A DNA stretch of 41,621 nt from an uncultured Bacilli bacterium (GCA_947588895.1 CANQBF010000007.1:1-41621); one strand, 5' to 3'. Positions 1-9,604 are shown, counted from the stretch's first letter. Notes: generated by a model from the letters alone, not told the origin. Numbers and translations are program-made.

Positions 1-362
1 CTCATACTTTCATTATATTCTTCACCAGCTTTAGTATATTGACTATATACTGCTGCTAAAAAATTTAAATTTCTTTTCTTACTCGCATAATAATTACTAT
101 TTAGTTCAATTATTATTATGTCATCATCTTTCGTCTTTAGTATTACATCTAATCTCTTGGCCCTTTCATTTTTATTTTTTACTTTTAATTCTAAATCCAA
201 ATATTCTTTAACTTCAACTTTTCTTTCTAAAATATCACTTAATAATTTATTCATGTATCTCGTATCATATCTATTTACTATTATACTTTTGAATATTTTA
301 TCGTATTTTAAATAATTATTTTTTATTTTAATTGCCTCCTTTCGTATTTTTGTATATTTCAT
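1..362 (-). CDS. Rpn/PD-(D/E)XK nuclease-family protein, partial
   Basis: The gene runs off the left edge, so only about the first 120 codons are present. It is missing from the ORF track for that reason. The reverse-strand translation contains KYDKIFKSII near the start, then RLDVILKTKDDD followed by IIIIELN. This fits the PD-(D/E)XK core of the Rpn / 'nuclease family transposase' group (lDV...IEiQ), with Asn where that family usually has Gln. Family members are linked to recombination-promoting nucleases and often lie in variable regions. The frame opens at an ATG at 362-360. A strong AGGAGGC lies inside the frame at 340-334, just before ATT/ATA codons and not before an ATG, so the true start is uncertain. 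It is divergent from proS. Confidence 0.6.
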   Translation of the reverse strand, partial: MKYTKIRKEAIKIKNNYLKYDKIFKSIIVNRYDTRYMNKLLSDILERKVEVKEYLDLELKVKNKNERAKRLDVILKTKDDDIIIIELNSNYYASKKRNLNFLAAVYSQYTKAGEEYNESM

Positions 363-562
363 ATATTTTACTACTTTAAATTTAAACCCCAAAATTATTT
401 TTTACGTTTATTTTTTTATTAATATTTTTCCTCCCTTCACTTATATATACGAATTTTTTGCCTGATTTCCTTTTTTTTACTTAAATTTTTTCAAAAAAAT
501 TACAATTTCTTTATTTTTTTATCATTTTCATATATAATTAATTAGTAAGAAAGAGGACAATT
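363..562. other. Intergenic region between divergent Rpn-like gene and proS
   Basis: This is very AT-rich with long T tracts. A possible proS -10 box (TATAAT, 533-538) is visible, but no convincing -35 pairs with it. No T-box-like leader or terminator-antiterminator structure is recognisable, although an aminoacyl-tRNA synthetase gene follows. Confidence 0.35.
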
Positions 563-2245
563 ATGAAGTTAAAAGGAAGTTATTTTTTTACTTTAAGAGA
601 AGATGCTAAAGATGAAGAAAGTATAAGTGGTAATTTATTAGTAAGAGCTGGCATGATTAAAAAAGTTGGTGCCGGTATTTATATGTATTTACCTTTAGGA
701 TTAAAAGTAATAGATAAAATAAAAAAGATTATTAAAGAAGAAATGGATAAAACGGGAGCTCAAGAATTATTAATGCCAAGTTTAATTCCAAGTGAAATAT
801 ATGATGTTGCTAATCGTAATGAATTATTAGGTCAAAGTATGTTTCATTTAAATGACCGTTTTCAAAAACCATATGTACTTGGACCAACTCATGAAGAGTT
901 ATTTACAATGGCTGCTAAATATATGATCAATAGTTATAAAGATTTACCTTTTACTTTATATCAACAAGCTGATAAATTTCGTGATGAGCCAAGACCACGT
1001 TATGGCTTAGTTAGAGTTAGAGAATTTACAATGAAAGATGCTTATTCTTTTGATAAAGATGAAGAAGGATTAGATAAGTCATATCATGTTATGAAAGATG
1101 CATATAATAAAATATTTGACAGAATGCATATTGATTATAAAATAGTAAAAGCTGATACTGGTGTTATGGGTGGTAGTTTATCTGAAGAATATCAAGCTGT
1201 AACAGATATTGGTGAAGATATATTAGTATTATGTGAACATTGTGATTATGCTTCTAATATTGAAGTGTCAAAAATGAATTATAGTGATGATTTAAGTGAA
1301 GAATTAAAATTAGAATTAGTTGAAACTAAAAATCAAGAATCTATTATTGATGTTGCTAATTACTTAAATATTGATAGCAAAAAAACAGTTAAAGCTTTAC
1401 TTATGAATGTTGATAATGAATTAGTAGTATTCTTTGTAAGAGGGGATAGAGAACTTAATTTAATTAAATGTAGTAAGTTGTTAAATGCTAAAGAAATAAC
1501 TTTTGCTAATGATGAATTAATAAGTACGAGTAATGCTGTTGCAGGATTTACTGGACCCATTAATTTAAATGCTAAAATAGTTATTGATGAAGAAATATTA
1601 CATATGAAGAATTTTGTAGTAGGAGCTAATAAAAAAGATTATCACTATATAAATTGTAATGTTAAAGATTTTAAATATGATTTAGTTGGAGATATTATAA
1701 ATGTTAAAGAAGGAGATTTATGTCCAGTATGTAATAATCATTTATATTTTAAAAAAGGAATAGAAATAGGTAATATCTTTAAACTTGGTACTAAGTATTC
1801 TAAAGCTTTTAATTTAACTTATTTAGATGAAGAAAATAATAGTAAAGATGTATTAATGGGTTGTTATGGTATGGGAGCTGGTAGAATACTTGCTAGTATT
1901 ATTGAACAAAATAATGATGAATATGGTATTATTTTTCCTAAAGAAGTAGCACCATATCAAGTATGTATTGTTTTAATAGATAATAAAGATAAATTACAAG
2001 AAAGTATTAGTGAATCTATATATAATAAATTACAAGATAAAGGTATAGAAGTATTACTTGATAATCGAGATGAAAGACCAGGAATTAAATTTAAAGATAT
2101 GGATTTAATAGGTATTCCACTTAGAATAACTATTGGTAAAAAAGTAAATGATAATTTAGTAGAAGTTAAAGAAAGAAATAATAAAGATAATAAAGAAATT
2201 AATATTAACGAAATAGAAGAATATGTTATTAATTATTTAAAATAA
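563..2245 (+). CDS. proS: Prolyl-tRNA synthetase, bacterial type with editing insertion
   Basis: Class II aminoacyl-tRNA synthetase that charges tRNA-Pro in the cytosol. At 560 aa it matches the bacterial (ProS type 1) length. The N-terminal block has motif 1 context (GAGIYMYLPLGLKV), motif 2 is in FRDEPRPRYGLVRVREFTMKD, and motif 3 is in GCYGMGAGRILASIIE. Between motifs 2 and 3, roughly residues 225-405, lies the YbaK-like INS domain that hydrolyses Ala-tRNA-Pro. An anticodon-binding domain follows (about 455-560). The ATG is preceded by AAGAGGA at suitable spacing. The gene is complete. Downstream there are only T-rich tracts and no strong terminator hairpin. Confidence 0.97.
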   Translation: MKLKGSYFFTLREDAKDEESISGNLLVRAGMIKKVGAGIYMYLPLGLKVIDKIKKIIKEEMDKTGAQELLMPSLIPSEIYDVANRNELLGQSMFHLNDRFQKPYVLGPTHEELFTMAAKYMINSYKDLPFTLYQQADKFRDEPRPRYGLVRVREFTMKDAYSFDKDEEGLDKSYHVMKDAYNKIFDRMHIDYKIVKADTGVMGGSLSEEYQAVTDIGEDILVLCEHCDYASNIEVSKMNYSDDLSEELKLELVETKNQESIIDVANYLNIDSKKTVKALLMNVDNELVVFFVRGDRELNLIKCSKLLNAKEITFANDELISTSNAVAGFTGPINLNAKIVIDEEILHMKNFVVGANKKDYHYINCNVKDFKYDLVGDIINVKEGDLCPVCNNHLYFKKGIEIGNIFKLGTKYSKAFNLTYLDEENNSKDVLMGCYGMGAGRILASIIEQNNDEYGIIFPKEVAPYQVCIVLIDNKDKLQESISESIYNKLQDKGIEVLLDNRDERPGIKFKDMDLIGIPLRITIGKKVNDNLVEVKERNNKDNKEININEIEEYVINYLK

Positions 2246-2275
2246 TATATTCTTTTTTTTATTCTTTTTTTTATA

Positions 2276-2304
2276 TTGCATTTTCAAATAAATTGGTATA
2301 CAAT
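2276..2304 (+). promoter_or_regulatory. Sigma-A-type promoter, distal, for surface-machine locus
   Basis: TTGCAT, 17-bp spacer, TACAAT. It lies upstream of a second promoter and would give a leader of about 110 nt ahead of the first gene. Confidence 0.45.
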
Positions 2305-2360
2305 ATAGTCAAAATTTTAATTTTGGGGTTTTTATGTGCATTAATTTTATGATATCTAAC

Positions 2361-2389
2361 TTGATAAAGTAAAGACAATGTGTTAAAAT
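2361..2389 (+). promoter_or_regulatory. Sigma-A-type promoter with extended -10, proximal
   Basis: TTGATA, 17-bp spacer, TAAAAT, with TG one base upstream of the -10. The expected start near 2396 leaves a short leader carrying the AGTAGGTG ribosome site before the ATG at 2418. This is the likely main promoter of the 2418-11315 unit. Confidence 0.65.
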
Positions 2390-2417
2390 TTTTAATAGAG
2401 AGTAGGTGTTCTTTTAT

Positions 2418-3113
2418 ATGAAGAAATTTTTTACAGCCTTGCTTGTTTTATTTTCATGTGTGATGGTAGTAAATGCTGATGAGACTTGTTCTTATCAGGA
2501 AGAATTAGAATTAAGGGAGAAAGCTAGTAATATAAGAGCTAGTTATGAGGTTAGTGAAGAGGTTGTTCCAGAAGTATCTGATTATGATATTTTTGTTATT
2601 AATGTATCACTTACCAATATAACTGATGATTTTTATGTAGTAGCTACAAATGACTTTAATGATGATAGTAGAGTACTTACCAAAACAGAAAGTGGTATTA
2701 GTTCATTTGAATGGTTGAATACTGGTGTTGTTACTAACCATGTATTTCAAGTAAAAGCATCAACTAAAACGAATTGTTCAGGAATAACTTTAAAAACATT
2801 TACTATGAAAACGCCAAGATATAATGAATATTATTGGGAATGTGCTAATGAATTTCCTGATTATGAATTATGTCAGCAATTTGTTATGTATGATAAAATA
2901 GAAAGAAATGAATTTAAAAAAAGAGTAGAAAATTATAGAACACAACAAAAAGAAAAAGAAGAAAAAGAAAAAAATAAATCTTTTTTTGAAAAATTAATTG
3001 ATTTTTTAGGAAAGAATATATGGATAATTTTAGGAGTAATAATTGTCGTAGCTGTTGGGGGTTATACATTCTATTACTTTAAAACAAAGAAACAGAGGGA
3101 ATTAGGATTATGA
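2418..3113 (+). CDS. Signal-peptide protein with C-terminal membrane anchor, unknown function
   Basis: 231 aa if started at the ATG at 2418. I prefer this to the track's GTG at 2406 because the signal peptide (MKKFFTALLVLFSCVMVVNA) begins there and AGTAGGTG is correctly spaced. An ectodomain of about 160 residues with a few Cys follows, then a charged, probably helical stretch rich in K/E (about 175-195), one transmembrane helix (NIWIILGVIIVVAVGGYTF) and a short basic tail. The topology is type I, facing outward. The stop overlaps the next start (ATGA), which suggests translational coupling with the giant secreted protein. I do not recognise the family. Its position makes it a likely membrane partner of the Tad-like apparatus. 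Confidence 0.8.
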   Translation: MKKFFTALLVLFSCVMVVNADETCSYQEELELREKASNIRASYEVSEEVVPEVSDYDIFVINVSLTNITDDFYVVATNDFNDDSRVLTKTESGISSFEWLNTGVVTNHVFQVKASTKTNCSGITLKTFTMKTPRYNEYYWECANEFPDYELCQQFVMYDKIERNEFKKRVENYRTQQKEKEEKEKNKSFFEKLIDFLGKNIWIILGVIIVVAVGGYTFYYFKTKKQRELGL

Positions 3114-6100
3114 GAAAAAAAATAAAAATATTAATTATTATAGCATTAGCATTTATTTTAAATACTAATGTTGTAGAGGCAGAGGTTTTAACAGTAAATG
3201 GTAGTCATAGCAATGAAGGAGAATTAGGTACAAATCACTATACTACAAATATTAACGGAAAAAGTGTCGATTTATATTGTAAAGATCCAGGATTGGAGTT
3301 ACCTATTAATGAACCTGCAGTATATGAAGTAACGCCGATATCACCAAATACCAAAGCTGGAGCTGGACTTATTGCTTTAATGGAAAAAAGCAAGAAGGAT
3401 AATTATACATTTGAACAAATTAACATAGCAATAAGATTTTATGAATATGTAATGGGTCAAGTTAACGTTTTATTAACAAGAAGTCAAGTGGAAAAACAAT
3501 ATGAAGATGAGTTTGGACCTATATATTTGGTTTTAAAAAATTTAGAAACAGCAGAACATTATGTAAATAGATGGAAAAATAGAGATGATTTTGGCACCAA
3601 AGTTAATTCTTTAACGGTAATTACTTTTGATAGCTATAGAAATGCATTTTTAAACGAAATTAAAAATAAAGGATATAATGGTAGAACTGACTGGTCTTCA
3701 TCAAATATTGGTGGAAATGAAGAAAAAGTTTATGAATTAGTAAAAGCAGGAATTGATGCAGCTTATGATTTTGCAAATGGTGATTCATCATCAAGTACCA
3801 ATACAAGTTTTGAATTATCACATAAAAGTGAGCCAGAGGATAATTCAAAAGAAGGAGAGTATTATAAAAAGACAATAACTTATTCATTTAAGTATGAAGG
3901 TTTTGAATATGATTTTGACAATCCTGATGACGAAGACAATGATTCAATTTTGTTTACTTTTAAATGTGATGAATGTGATAGTAATGCTGATGTTGATTAT
4001 ACGATTACAATCAACAATGATGAAAGTATGAAAATAACAAAAGGAGATAACACAAAAGATATAGAATTATTTGGTAATGATGCTTATATAAGAACTAATG
4101 AAACTGATACCCTAACAATGATTATTGAATTCACAGTTAAAAAAGGAAGCGATTATAACTGCGATGATAAATTAAAATATACATTAGATTTTAGGTATAC
4201 AGGTGAACCTGCAAGTGATTATGCTTTATATATGCCAACATGTGAAAAAGCTGATGGAAGTATTATGTCTACTTGTATACAACAAGAATTAGTTGGTGAT
4301 GCATGGCAAGAAGAAGTAATAGAACCTGAATTTGGAGGTTCAATCGGTGGTGGTAATACAAGTTCTGGCGAAGATAATGATGATGATAAGTATAAAGGTA
4401 AATTTACCCAAGAAGATGAAATATCAATGTGTGATGGCGATTGTGATGAATTAGCACAAAAATGTGAATTGCCTGATGGTACTATTGATACATCAAAAGA
4501 AGAATGTAAAGATTATGAAGAAAAATGTAAGAAAAAATGTACAGTACATGTATCTGATGCAACTTGTTCACCAAGTCCAACCGAAATGAAAATATATGAA
4601 GGAGCGGAAGCAGAAACACCATGTGAAGATGCAAAAATTAATGTTTATAAATGTGTAATAGATGGTAAAGATATAAATGAAAAAGAATATAATCAAGTAA
4701 AAACTGCCGCTGATGACTGGTATTCTAGTAAATATAGCAGTAATATTCAATTTTTAGAAAATACTGCCGCTGATGATAATAATCCTTTTTGTAAGGTGGC
4801 ATGTATTGAAAATTACAATATAGAACTTCCACCAGAAAAAGAAGTAACATCTGGACGTTATTTTCAATTAGAAACTAGAGTAGCCGGTAAAAAGGCTTGT
4901 TATACATCCGAAATCAACAAAGGAAACTATAGAGATCCAGAGGAAGTTTGGTATTTAGATTCTGAAACGCAAAAAAAAGAAAAAGAATCATTTGAGTATA
5001 AGTTTGAGACTGCAAGAGAAACTATGATGGCTGCTAGAACAACATATTCTTTATTAAATGATGCATTTAAAGCAGATACTAAAATTGCAGAAAATGTAGA
5101 AACAGGAAAACATGTACATGCTGTTACTGCCGCTGATGGTTGTTATTACGATGAGACATATCCTTGCAATTGCGTTGCGGAAAATAATTGTTCGACATGT
5201 ACTAAAACTGTATATATTCATAAAACCCCAATACCAATCGAATATTATAAATATGATTTAACTTCAGAATATACGGAATATAATTATCTTTATCATGATG
5301 ATATTAATGTTGATTCTTATTTACCAGCGAGAGAATTTATAGCTAAATTTAATACAGGTTTTTATATAGCAGATGAAAATGGTAATGGCAAATATAGTAA
5401 ATTTACTCCAGCAGCGGATGATTATGGTCAAAAAGAATTTGCTGAAGTTAATTGTGAAAATTATGACGCTGCTACTGGAAAAGTAAAATGCAAAGTATCT
5501 TTTTATGGTACAGCTGAAATCGTATTAGATGCAAATAGTCATTATTGGGATAAAAAACCAGTTACTGATCTTTCAACTAAATTTGTGAATGTTTTAAAAG
5601 CAGCTATTAAAGATGATTTTAAATTTAATTATCCGCAACAAAATTATTTAAAGTATTATCCTGACAATTTCAAACCAAAATCAGCGGTAGAAAATATTGC
5701 TGATGCACAAAGAAATTTAAATGAATTTATTAATAGTAAATATGAAGAAATGAATAGATATGTTAAACAAATTAATCAATGTTCTCATTGGTCAATGGGA
5801 AATTATAATTTTGATCCACAAATAAAATTTGATTATGAGGAATCTTATATTAATAACGATGTTGTAAGAAAGCAATTAGAAGCTAAAGGCAATTCAGTTA
5901 ATCCAGAGATAGGAGATTTAGAATTATGTGGGGCATTGTTAACTCAATCTAATCAAGATGGTGAATTACCAAAATGTGATAAAAAATTAAGTGGAGAAGA
6001 AGTATCAAAAGACAGGAAGACACTTATTTGTAGATCTGGAACAGATTGTACGAAAATTGAAACTTATGTTATTCCAAATTCTGTAGCTGCATCACAAGTT

Positions 6101-7231
6101 GCAACTGTAGAAAGAGAATATGAAACACCTACACAATATGCGGTTTTATTTCCAACAGGAAATGTTGTTGTATCTCCAAATAAATTAGGTGATATTGATA
6201 AGGCAAATGAATTAGAACACGCTTGGCCAGTAGATTGGACAGGTTCTGGTGTTGTAAGAACTTATCGTTTATATGTACAAGATTTAGGTGAATTTTATAA
6301 CACTAGTGATGCAAGTGGTAAAAATAAATTAGGTAGAACTTGGGATTCAGGTCCTAGTGGTGAACCAAAAGAAACAAGTATAGTTGGAAAAGTTGCTGAA
6401 AATCCGGATATATGTGAAGCTCCAATTGGAACAGACAAAGATCATCGTTGGGATATAGTTCCAGGTACAAGTGAATATATCTGTGGATATAAAATAAATT
6501 GTCCTAATTGCCCATCTGAATGTGTACCAAATGAAGAGGGAGGAGAATGTCGTCGTGATACTGATGATTGTCCATCTGGAGATTGTCCTTCACCATGCGA
6601 AGGTATATGCATTATGAATGGCGATTTACAATTAGAATCAAGACCTATTTCAGAAAATAAAATTAATACATCTAATAGAACAATGGGTCCTAACTGGCGT
6701 TGGGATACAAATATTGATTCTGCTATAGAATTAAAAGCTTATCAAGCTACTAAAGAAATTGAAGAAGCTGGAGAAGATATATTTAATGTTGCATTTGATG
6801 CAAGTTATGAAGGATCAACTACACTTCAAGATACTGGACAAATGTTAGTTCATTTAGATAGAAAAACTATCAATGAAATAAAAGAGTATAATAAATCAAA
6901 TTTATTTACAGATGATTCGCTAAAATGCTATGATTATACTAATGATAGTAATGGTGAAATTTATAAAGGCATTTTCTGCTATAGTACATTTATTGATAAA
7001 TATATAAATAAAACTACTAGTAGTGGTAAAAAAATTATAACTGTATCAGGAACTAGACCACTTGATGAAGGCGAGCGGAAAAATTCTCAAGGTTCTGGTT
7101 ATTGGACAACATGGGATAAAGTAGTATCTAATTCTCCAAAATGGGAAGAAAGTACTACAGAAATCAATTTAATAATTGATCCTACAAATTTGGATTTTAA
7201 AACAATCAAAATTGGACCGGCATATAAATAG
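3110..7231 (+). CDS. Giant Cys-rich secreted surface protein
   Basis: 1373 aa with an N-terminal signal peptide (cleavage probably after VVEA) and no visible C-terminal anchor: no LPxTG and no terminal helix. I count about 42 Cys, many in clusters, notably NCPNCPSEC and the following 45 residues. The N-terminal 150 residues (a YC motif, then INIAIRFYEYV) loosely recall thioester adhesin domains, but the Gln expected in TQxAIW is not in place. Three copies of TAAD are encoded by an identical 13-mer. Disulfide-stabilised adhesin or tip protein of the machine is an inference. It is followed after 16 nt by a strong AGGAGG and the next gene, so it is in the same operon. Confidence 0.85.
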   Translation: MRKKIKILIIIALAFILNTNVVEAEVLTVNGSHSNEGELGTNHYTTNINGKSVDLYCKDPGLELPINEPAVYEVTPISPNTKAGAGLIALMEKSKKDNYTFEQINIAIRFYEYVMGQVNVLLTRSQVEKQYEDEFGPIYLVLKNLETAEHYVNRWKNRDDFGTKVNSLTVITFDSYRNAFLNEIKNKGYNGRTDWSSSNIGGNEEKVYELVKAGIDAAYDFANGDSSSSTNTSFELSHKSEPEDNSKEGEYYKKTITYSFKYEGFEYDFDNPDDEDNDSILFTFKCDECDSNADVDYTITINNDESMKITKGDNTKDIELFGNDAYIRTNETDTLTMIIEFTVKKGSDYNCDDKLKYTLDFRYTGEPASDYALYMPTCEKADGSIMSTCIQQELVGDAWQEEVIEPEFGGSIGGGNTSSGEDNDDDKYKGKFTQEDEISMCDGDCDELAQKCELPDGTIDTSKEECKDYEEKCKKKCTVHVSDATCSPSPTEMKIYEGAEAETPCEDAKINVYKCVIDGKDINEKEYNQVKTAADDWYSSKYSSNIQFLENTAADDNNPFCKVACIENYNIELPPEKEVTSGRYFQLETRVAGKKACYTSEINKGNYRDPEEVWYLDSETQKKEKESFEYKFETARETMMAARTTYSLLNDAFKADTKIAENVETGKHVHAVTAADGCYYDETYPCNCVAENNCSTCTKTVYIHKTPIPIEYYKYDLTSEYTEYNYLYHDDINVDSYLPAREFIAKFNTGFYIADENGNGKYSKFTPAADDYGQKEFAEVNCENYDAATGKVKCKVSFYGTAEIVLDANSHYWDKKPVTDLSTKFVNVLKAAIKDDFKFNYPQQNYLKYYPDNFKPKSAVENIADAQRNLNEFINSKYEEMNRYVKQINQCSHWSMGNYNFDPQIKFDYEESYINNDVVRKQLEAKGNSVNPEIGDLELCGALLTQSNQDGELPKCDKKLSGEEVSKDRKTLICRSGTDCTKIETYVIPNSVAASQVATVEREYETPTQYAVLFPTGNVVVSPNKLGDIDKANELEHAWPVDWTGSGVVRTYRLYVQDLGEFYNTSDASGKNKLGRTWDSGPSGEPKETSIVGKVAENPDICEAPIGTDKDHRWDIVPGTSEYICGYKINCPNCPSECVPNEEGGECRRDTDDCPSGDCPSPCEGICIMNGDLQLESRPISENKINTSNRTMGPNWRWDTNIDSAIELKAYQATKEIEEAGEDIFNVAFDASYEGSTTLQDTGQMLVHLDRKTINEIKEYNKSNLFTDDSLKCYDYTNDSNGEIYKGIFCYSTFIDKYINKTTSSGKKIITVSGTRPLDEGERKNSQGSGYWTTWDKVVSNSPKWEESTTEINLIIDPTNLDFKTIKIGPAYK

Positions 7232-7247
7232 AAGGAGGAAAAAATAA

Positions 7248-7655
7248 ATGAAAGAATCATATTGGGGTTATTTCTTAGTATTATTTGGTGTATTTGTTGT
7301 AGTTATTCTCCTTCTAATTAGAAATATAACTTCTAATAATACAGAGGACTACTTTAATGAAAAAGAAATAGCGGAACAAGCTATGGTTGATGCAGTAGAT
7401 TATGGATATTTCCGCTATTTCGGAGAAGTCCGAATCAATAAAGAAAAATTTGAAGAAAGTTTTATAAGAAGATTTGCTGATGCAGTTACTGGTTCTACAG
7501 ATTATGATATTAAATTTGTATCAATCTATGAAGCACCACCAAAGGTTAGTGTGGAAATTACTAGCAAAACCCAAAGTTATGTTGTTGGTACTGATAGTGA
7601 AGCTTTTGATATTGTAACAAGAATTAATGAAATATTAGAACAAAAAAGTAATTAA
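7248..7655 (+). CDS. Small membrane-anchored protein, TadE/pseudopilin-like
   Basis: 135 aa. The N-terminus (MKESYWGYFL) leads straight into a hydrophobic helix of about 20 residues, then an extracytoplasmic domain of about 105 residues without Cys. The N-terminus resembles the MKEATGE-type start of the pilin-like proteins further downstream. Its position between the giant surface protein and the CpaB-like gene fits a TadE/F-like minor pilin or assembly factor, but I see no decisive motif. AAGGAGG at ideal spacing supports the start. The gene lies in the TadA operon. Confidence 0.75.
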   Translation: MKESYWGYFLVLFGVFVVVILLLIRNITSNNTEDYFNEKEIAEQAMVDAVDYGYFRYFGEVRINKEKFEESFIRRFADAVTGSTDYDIKFVSIYEAPPKVSVEITSKTQSYVVGTDSEAFDIVTRINEILEQKSN

Positions 7656-7672
7656 ATAAAGGAGGATAAAAA

Positions 7673-8476
7673 ATGGGAAACATAGGTGAGACTTTTAAAA
7701 GATTTTTAAGCAATAAAAATACTGTAACTATATTAATAGTTATTGCAGGTATTTTAGTTTTATGGTTCTTTTATAATAACCGAGTAAATAGTGCCATAAC
7801 TACTGTTAAAATACCTTATGCAGTTGTTAGAATAAATTCAGGATATAAAATTGAAACTGATAATGTAAGTACTAAAGAAATAACAAGTAGTACTTTAAAA
7901 GATACTGATATAGTTACTAATATGTCAGAATTAACTGATAAATATATTTGTGTTGGAAATGCTGTTCCACAAAATGGTTTTTTCTATAAATCACAATTAT
8001 GTAATAAAGAACAAATACAAAATAGATTAACTGATAGTTTACAAGAAGGCTGGACTTTATATTCACTAGATGTTAACATGAAGACTACATATGCTAATAC
8101 TATTTTACCTGATTCATATATTGATTTATATTTATCAGCCGTTGATGGTGATGAAATCTTATATGGTGCTTTAATTAAAAGTATTCCCGTATTAGATGTA
8201 AGAGATAGTAATGGTAGAAGTGTTTTCTGGGATTCATCCGCAGGTAATTCATCTCAATTAATATTTGCAGTACCTGATGAATTACATCGATTACTTACTA
8301 CAGCAACAGATTTAATTAACACTAATTCAATTAAATTAATACCAATTATAAGAGGTACTGATTATTGTAAAGAAGATTGTGAAGCAGAAATTGCAAGTAA
8401 TGAACTAGAAACATTTATTTTAAGAAAATTAAGAACATTAGATCAAACAGCTACAACAACAACTATTACAAATTAA
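7673..8476 (+). CDS. cpaB: CpaB/RcpC-like pilus assembly protein (SAF-type)
   Basis: 267 aa. A short cytoplasmic N-terminus is followed by one transmembrane helix (residues about 18-35) and an external domain. The segment VKIPYAVVRINSGYKIETDN matches the start of an SAF domain (antifreeze/flagellar P-ring type fold) found in CpaB/RcpC. The later part, with a DVNMKTTYANTILPDSYIDLYL segment, matches the RcpC-type domain. In Tad systems this protein is an assembly factor acting outside the inner membrane. GGAGG upstream, and the next gene encodes the TadA ATPase, so the context agrees. Confidence 0.75.
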   Translation: MGNIGETFKRFLSNKNTVTILIVIAGILVLWFFYNNRVNSAITTVKIPYAVVRINSGYKIETDNVSTKEITSSTLKDTDIVTNMSELTDKYICVGNAVPQNGFFYKSQLCNKEQIQNRLTDSLQEGWTLYSLDVNMKTTYANTILPDSYIDLYLSAVDGDEILYGALIKSIPVLDVRDSNGRSVFWDSSAGNSSQLIFAVPDELHRLLTTATDLINTNSIKLIPIIRGTDYCKEDCEAEIASNELETFILRKLRTLDQTATTTTITN

Positions 8477-8497
8477 TTTAAAAGGGAGTGATACATA

Positions 8498-9604
8498 GTG
8501 AATGATGCTATATTTTCACAAATCGATTTTGGACCTATTAAAGAGTTTTTAGATGATGATAATATTACCGATATTTCATATGGTAATCAAGGTCAAATAC
8601 ATCTAAAAACTCTTGATAAAGGTGTATATCGAATTGAAAGACCAGATATTAATAATGCATTATTAGAAAAATTAGCATTTCAATGTTCAAATGTTATGGG
8701 TAAAACTTTTAATATGGCATCACCATTTTTGGATGCTGAATCAGCTGAATTACGTTTAAACTTTATTCATGATTCAATAGCTACAAATGGTATAGCATGT
8801 GTTATAAGAAAAACACCAGCTAAGATACGTTTGAATAGAGAAAAATTATTAAATGAACAATATGTTAGCGAGAATATTTTAAACTTTTTACTTACATGTG
8901 TTGAAGGACATTGCAACATTATGGTAAGTGGAGAAACTGGTTCAGGTAAAACTGAGTTAGTAAAATATTTAGCTAGTCATACAAAAGAAAATGAAAAAAT
9001 TATAACAATTGAAGATACACTTGAACTTCACTTAGATAAAATATTTCCACATCGTGATATTGTTGCCATGAAAACTAATAATATTGCATCATATTCAGAT
9101 GTTTTAGTAGCGTGCATGAGACAAAATCCTCGTTGGATTTTACTATCCGAAGTTCGTAGTGCTGAAGCAGTTACAGCAGTTCGTAACTCAGTATCATCAG
9201 GACATAATATTATTTCAACTATCCACTCTGATAGAGCATTAAATGTGCCAATGCGTATGTATTCATTGCTTGAATCAGGACAAGATGTTGATCAATTCTT
9301 AAAATCAATCCATCGTTATGTTCAACTTGCAGTCCATATAAAAGGTTATATGAGTGCAGAACTAGGAAGATTTCAAAGAGAAATAGTTGAAGTAGTTGAG
9401 TTCTTTGTTGATGAAAAGAATGAAGCAGGATCAAATGTTATATATAAGAAAAATTTAGATGGAAAAATACAATATGCTAATCCAACTAAATATTTAAAAG
9501 AATATTTAGGAAGTCAAGGTGTTGTACTTCCAGATAATTTATTTGTTCAAGAGAGTAGTGTTGAAACAGCTAATTCTACTGGACAAGTAGTAGAAGAATT
9601 ATAG
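8498..9604 (+). CDS. tadA: TadA/CpaF-type secretion ATPase
   Basis: 368 aa, type II/IV secretion ATPase (GspE/VirB11 superfamily) of the CpaF group. It should power pilus polymerisation or secretion from the cytosolic face. Walker A is GETGSGKT at 145-152, an Asp-box-like region (TIEDTLELHL) follows, and a Walker B-like segment is WILLSEVRS near 212-220. Family members usually read GEVRG there, so both Gly are Ser here while the Glu is kept. A His-box region follows (HNIISTIHSD). The start is GTG, supported by GGGAGTG upstream. It is followed directly by TadB and TadC platform genes. Confidence 0.92.
   Translation: MNDAIFSQIDFGPIKEFLDDDNITDISYGNQGQIHLKTLDKGVYRIERPDINNALLEKLAFQCSNVMGKTFNMASPFLDAESAELRLNFIHDSIATNGIACVIRKTPAKIRLNREKLLNEQYVSENILNFLLTCVEGHCNIMVSGETGSGKTELVKYLASHTKENEKIITIEDTLELHLDKIFPHRDIVAMKTNNIASYSDVLVACMRQNPRWILLSEVRSAEAVTAVRNSVSSGHNIISTIHSDRALNVPMRMYSLLESGQDVDQFLKSIHRYVQLAVHIKGYMSAELGRFQREIVEVVEFFVDEKNEAGSNVIYKKNLDGKIQYANPTKYLKEYLGSQGVVLPDNLFVQESSVETANSTGQVVEEL

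Noticed and set aside
118-315. ORF of 65 aa on the plus strand
   Set aside because: It is the antisense shadow of the Rpn-like gene, whose reverse-strand frame shows the family motif.
363-562. T-box riboswitch before proS
   Set aside because: No specifier stem, T-box sequence or terminator/antiterminator pair is visible in this short T-rich leader.
3110-7231. CRISPR array or diversity-generating repeat for the 13-mer copies
   Set aside because: Only three short in-frame copies with irregular spacing; no reverse transcriptase or Cas gene.
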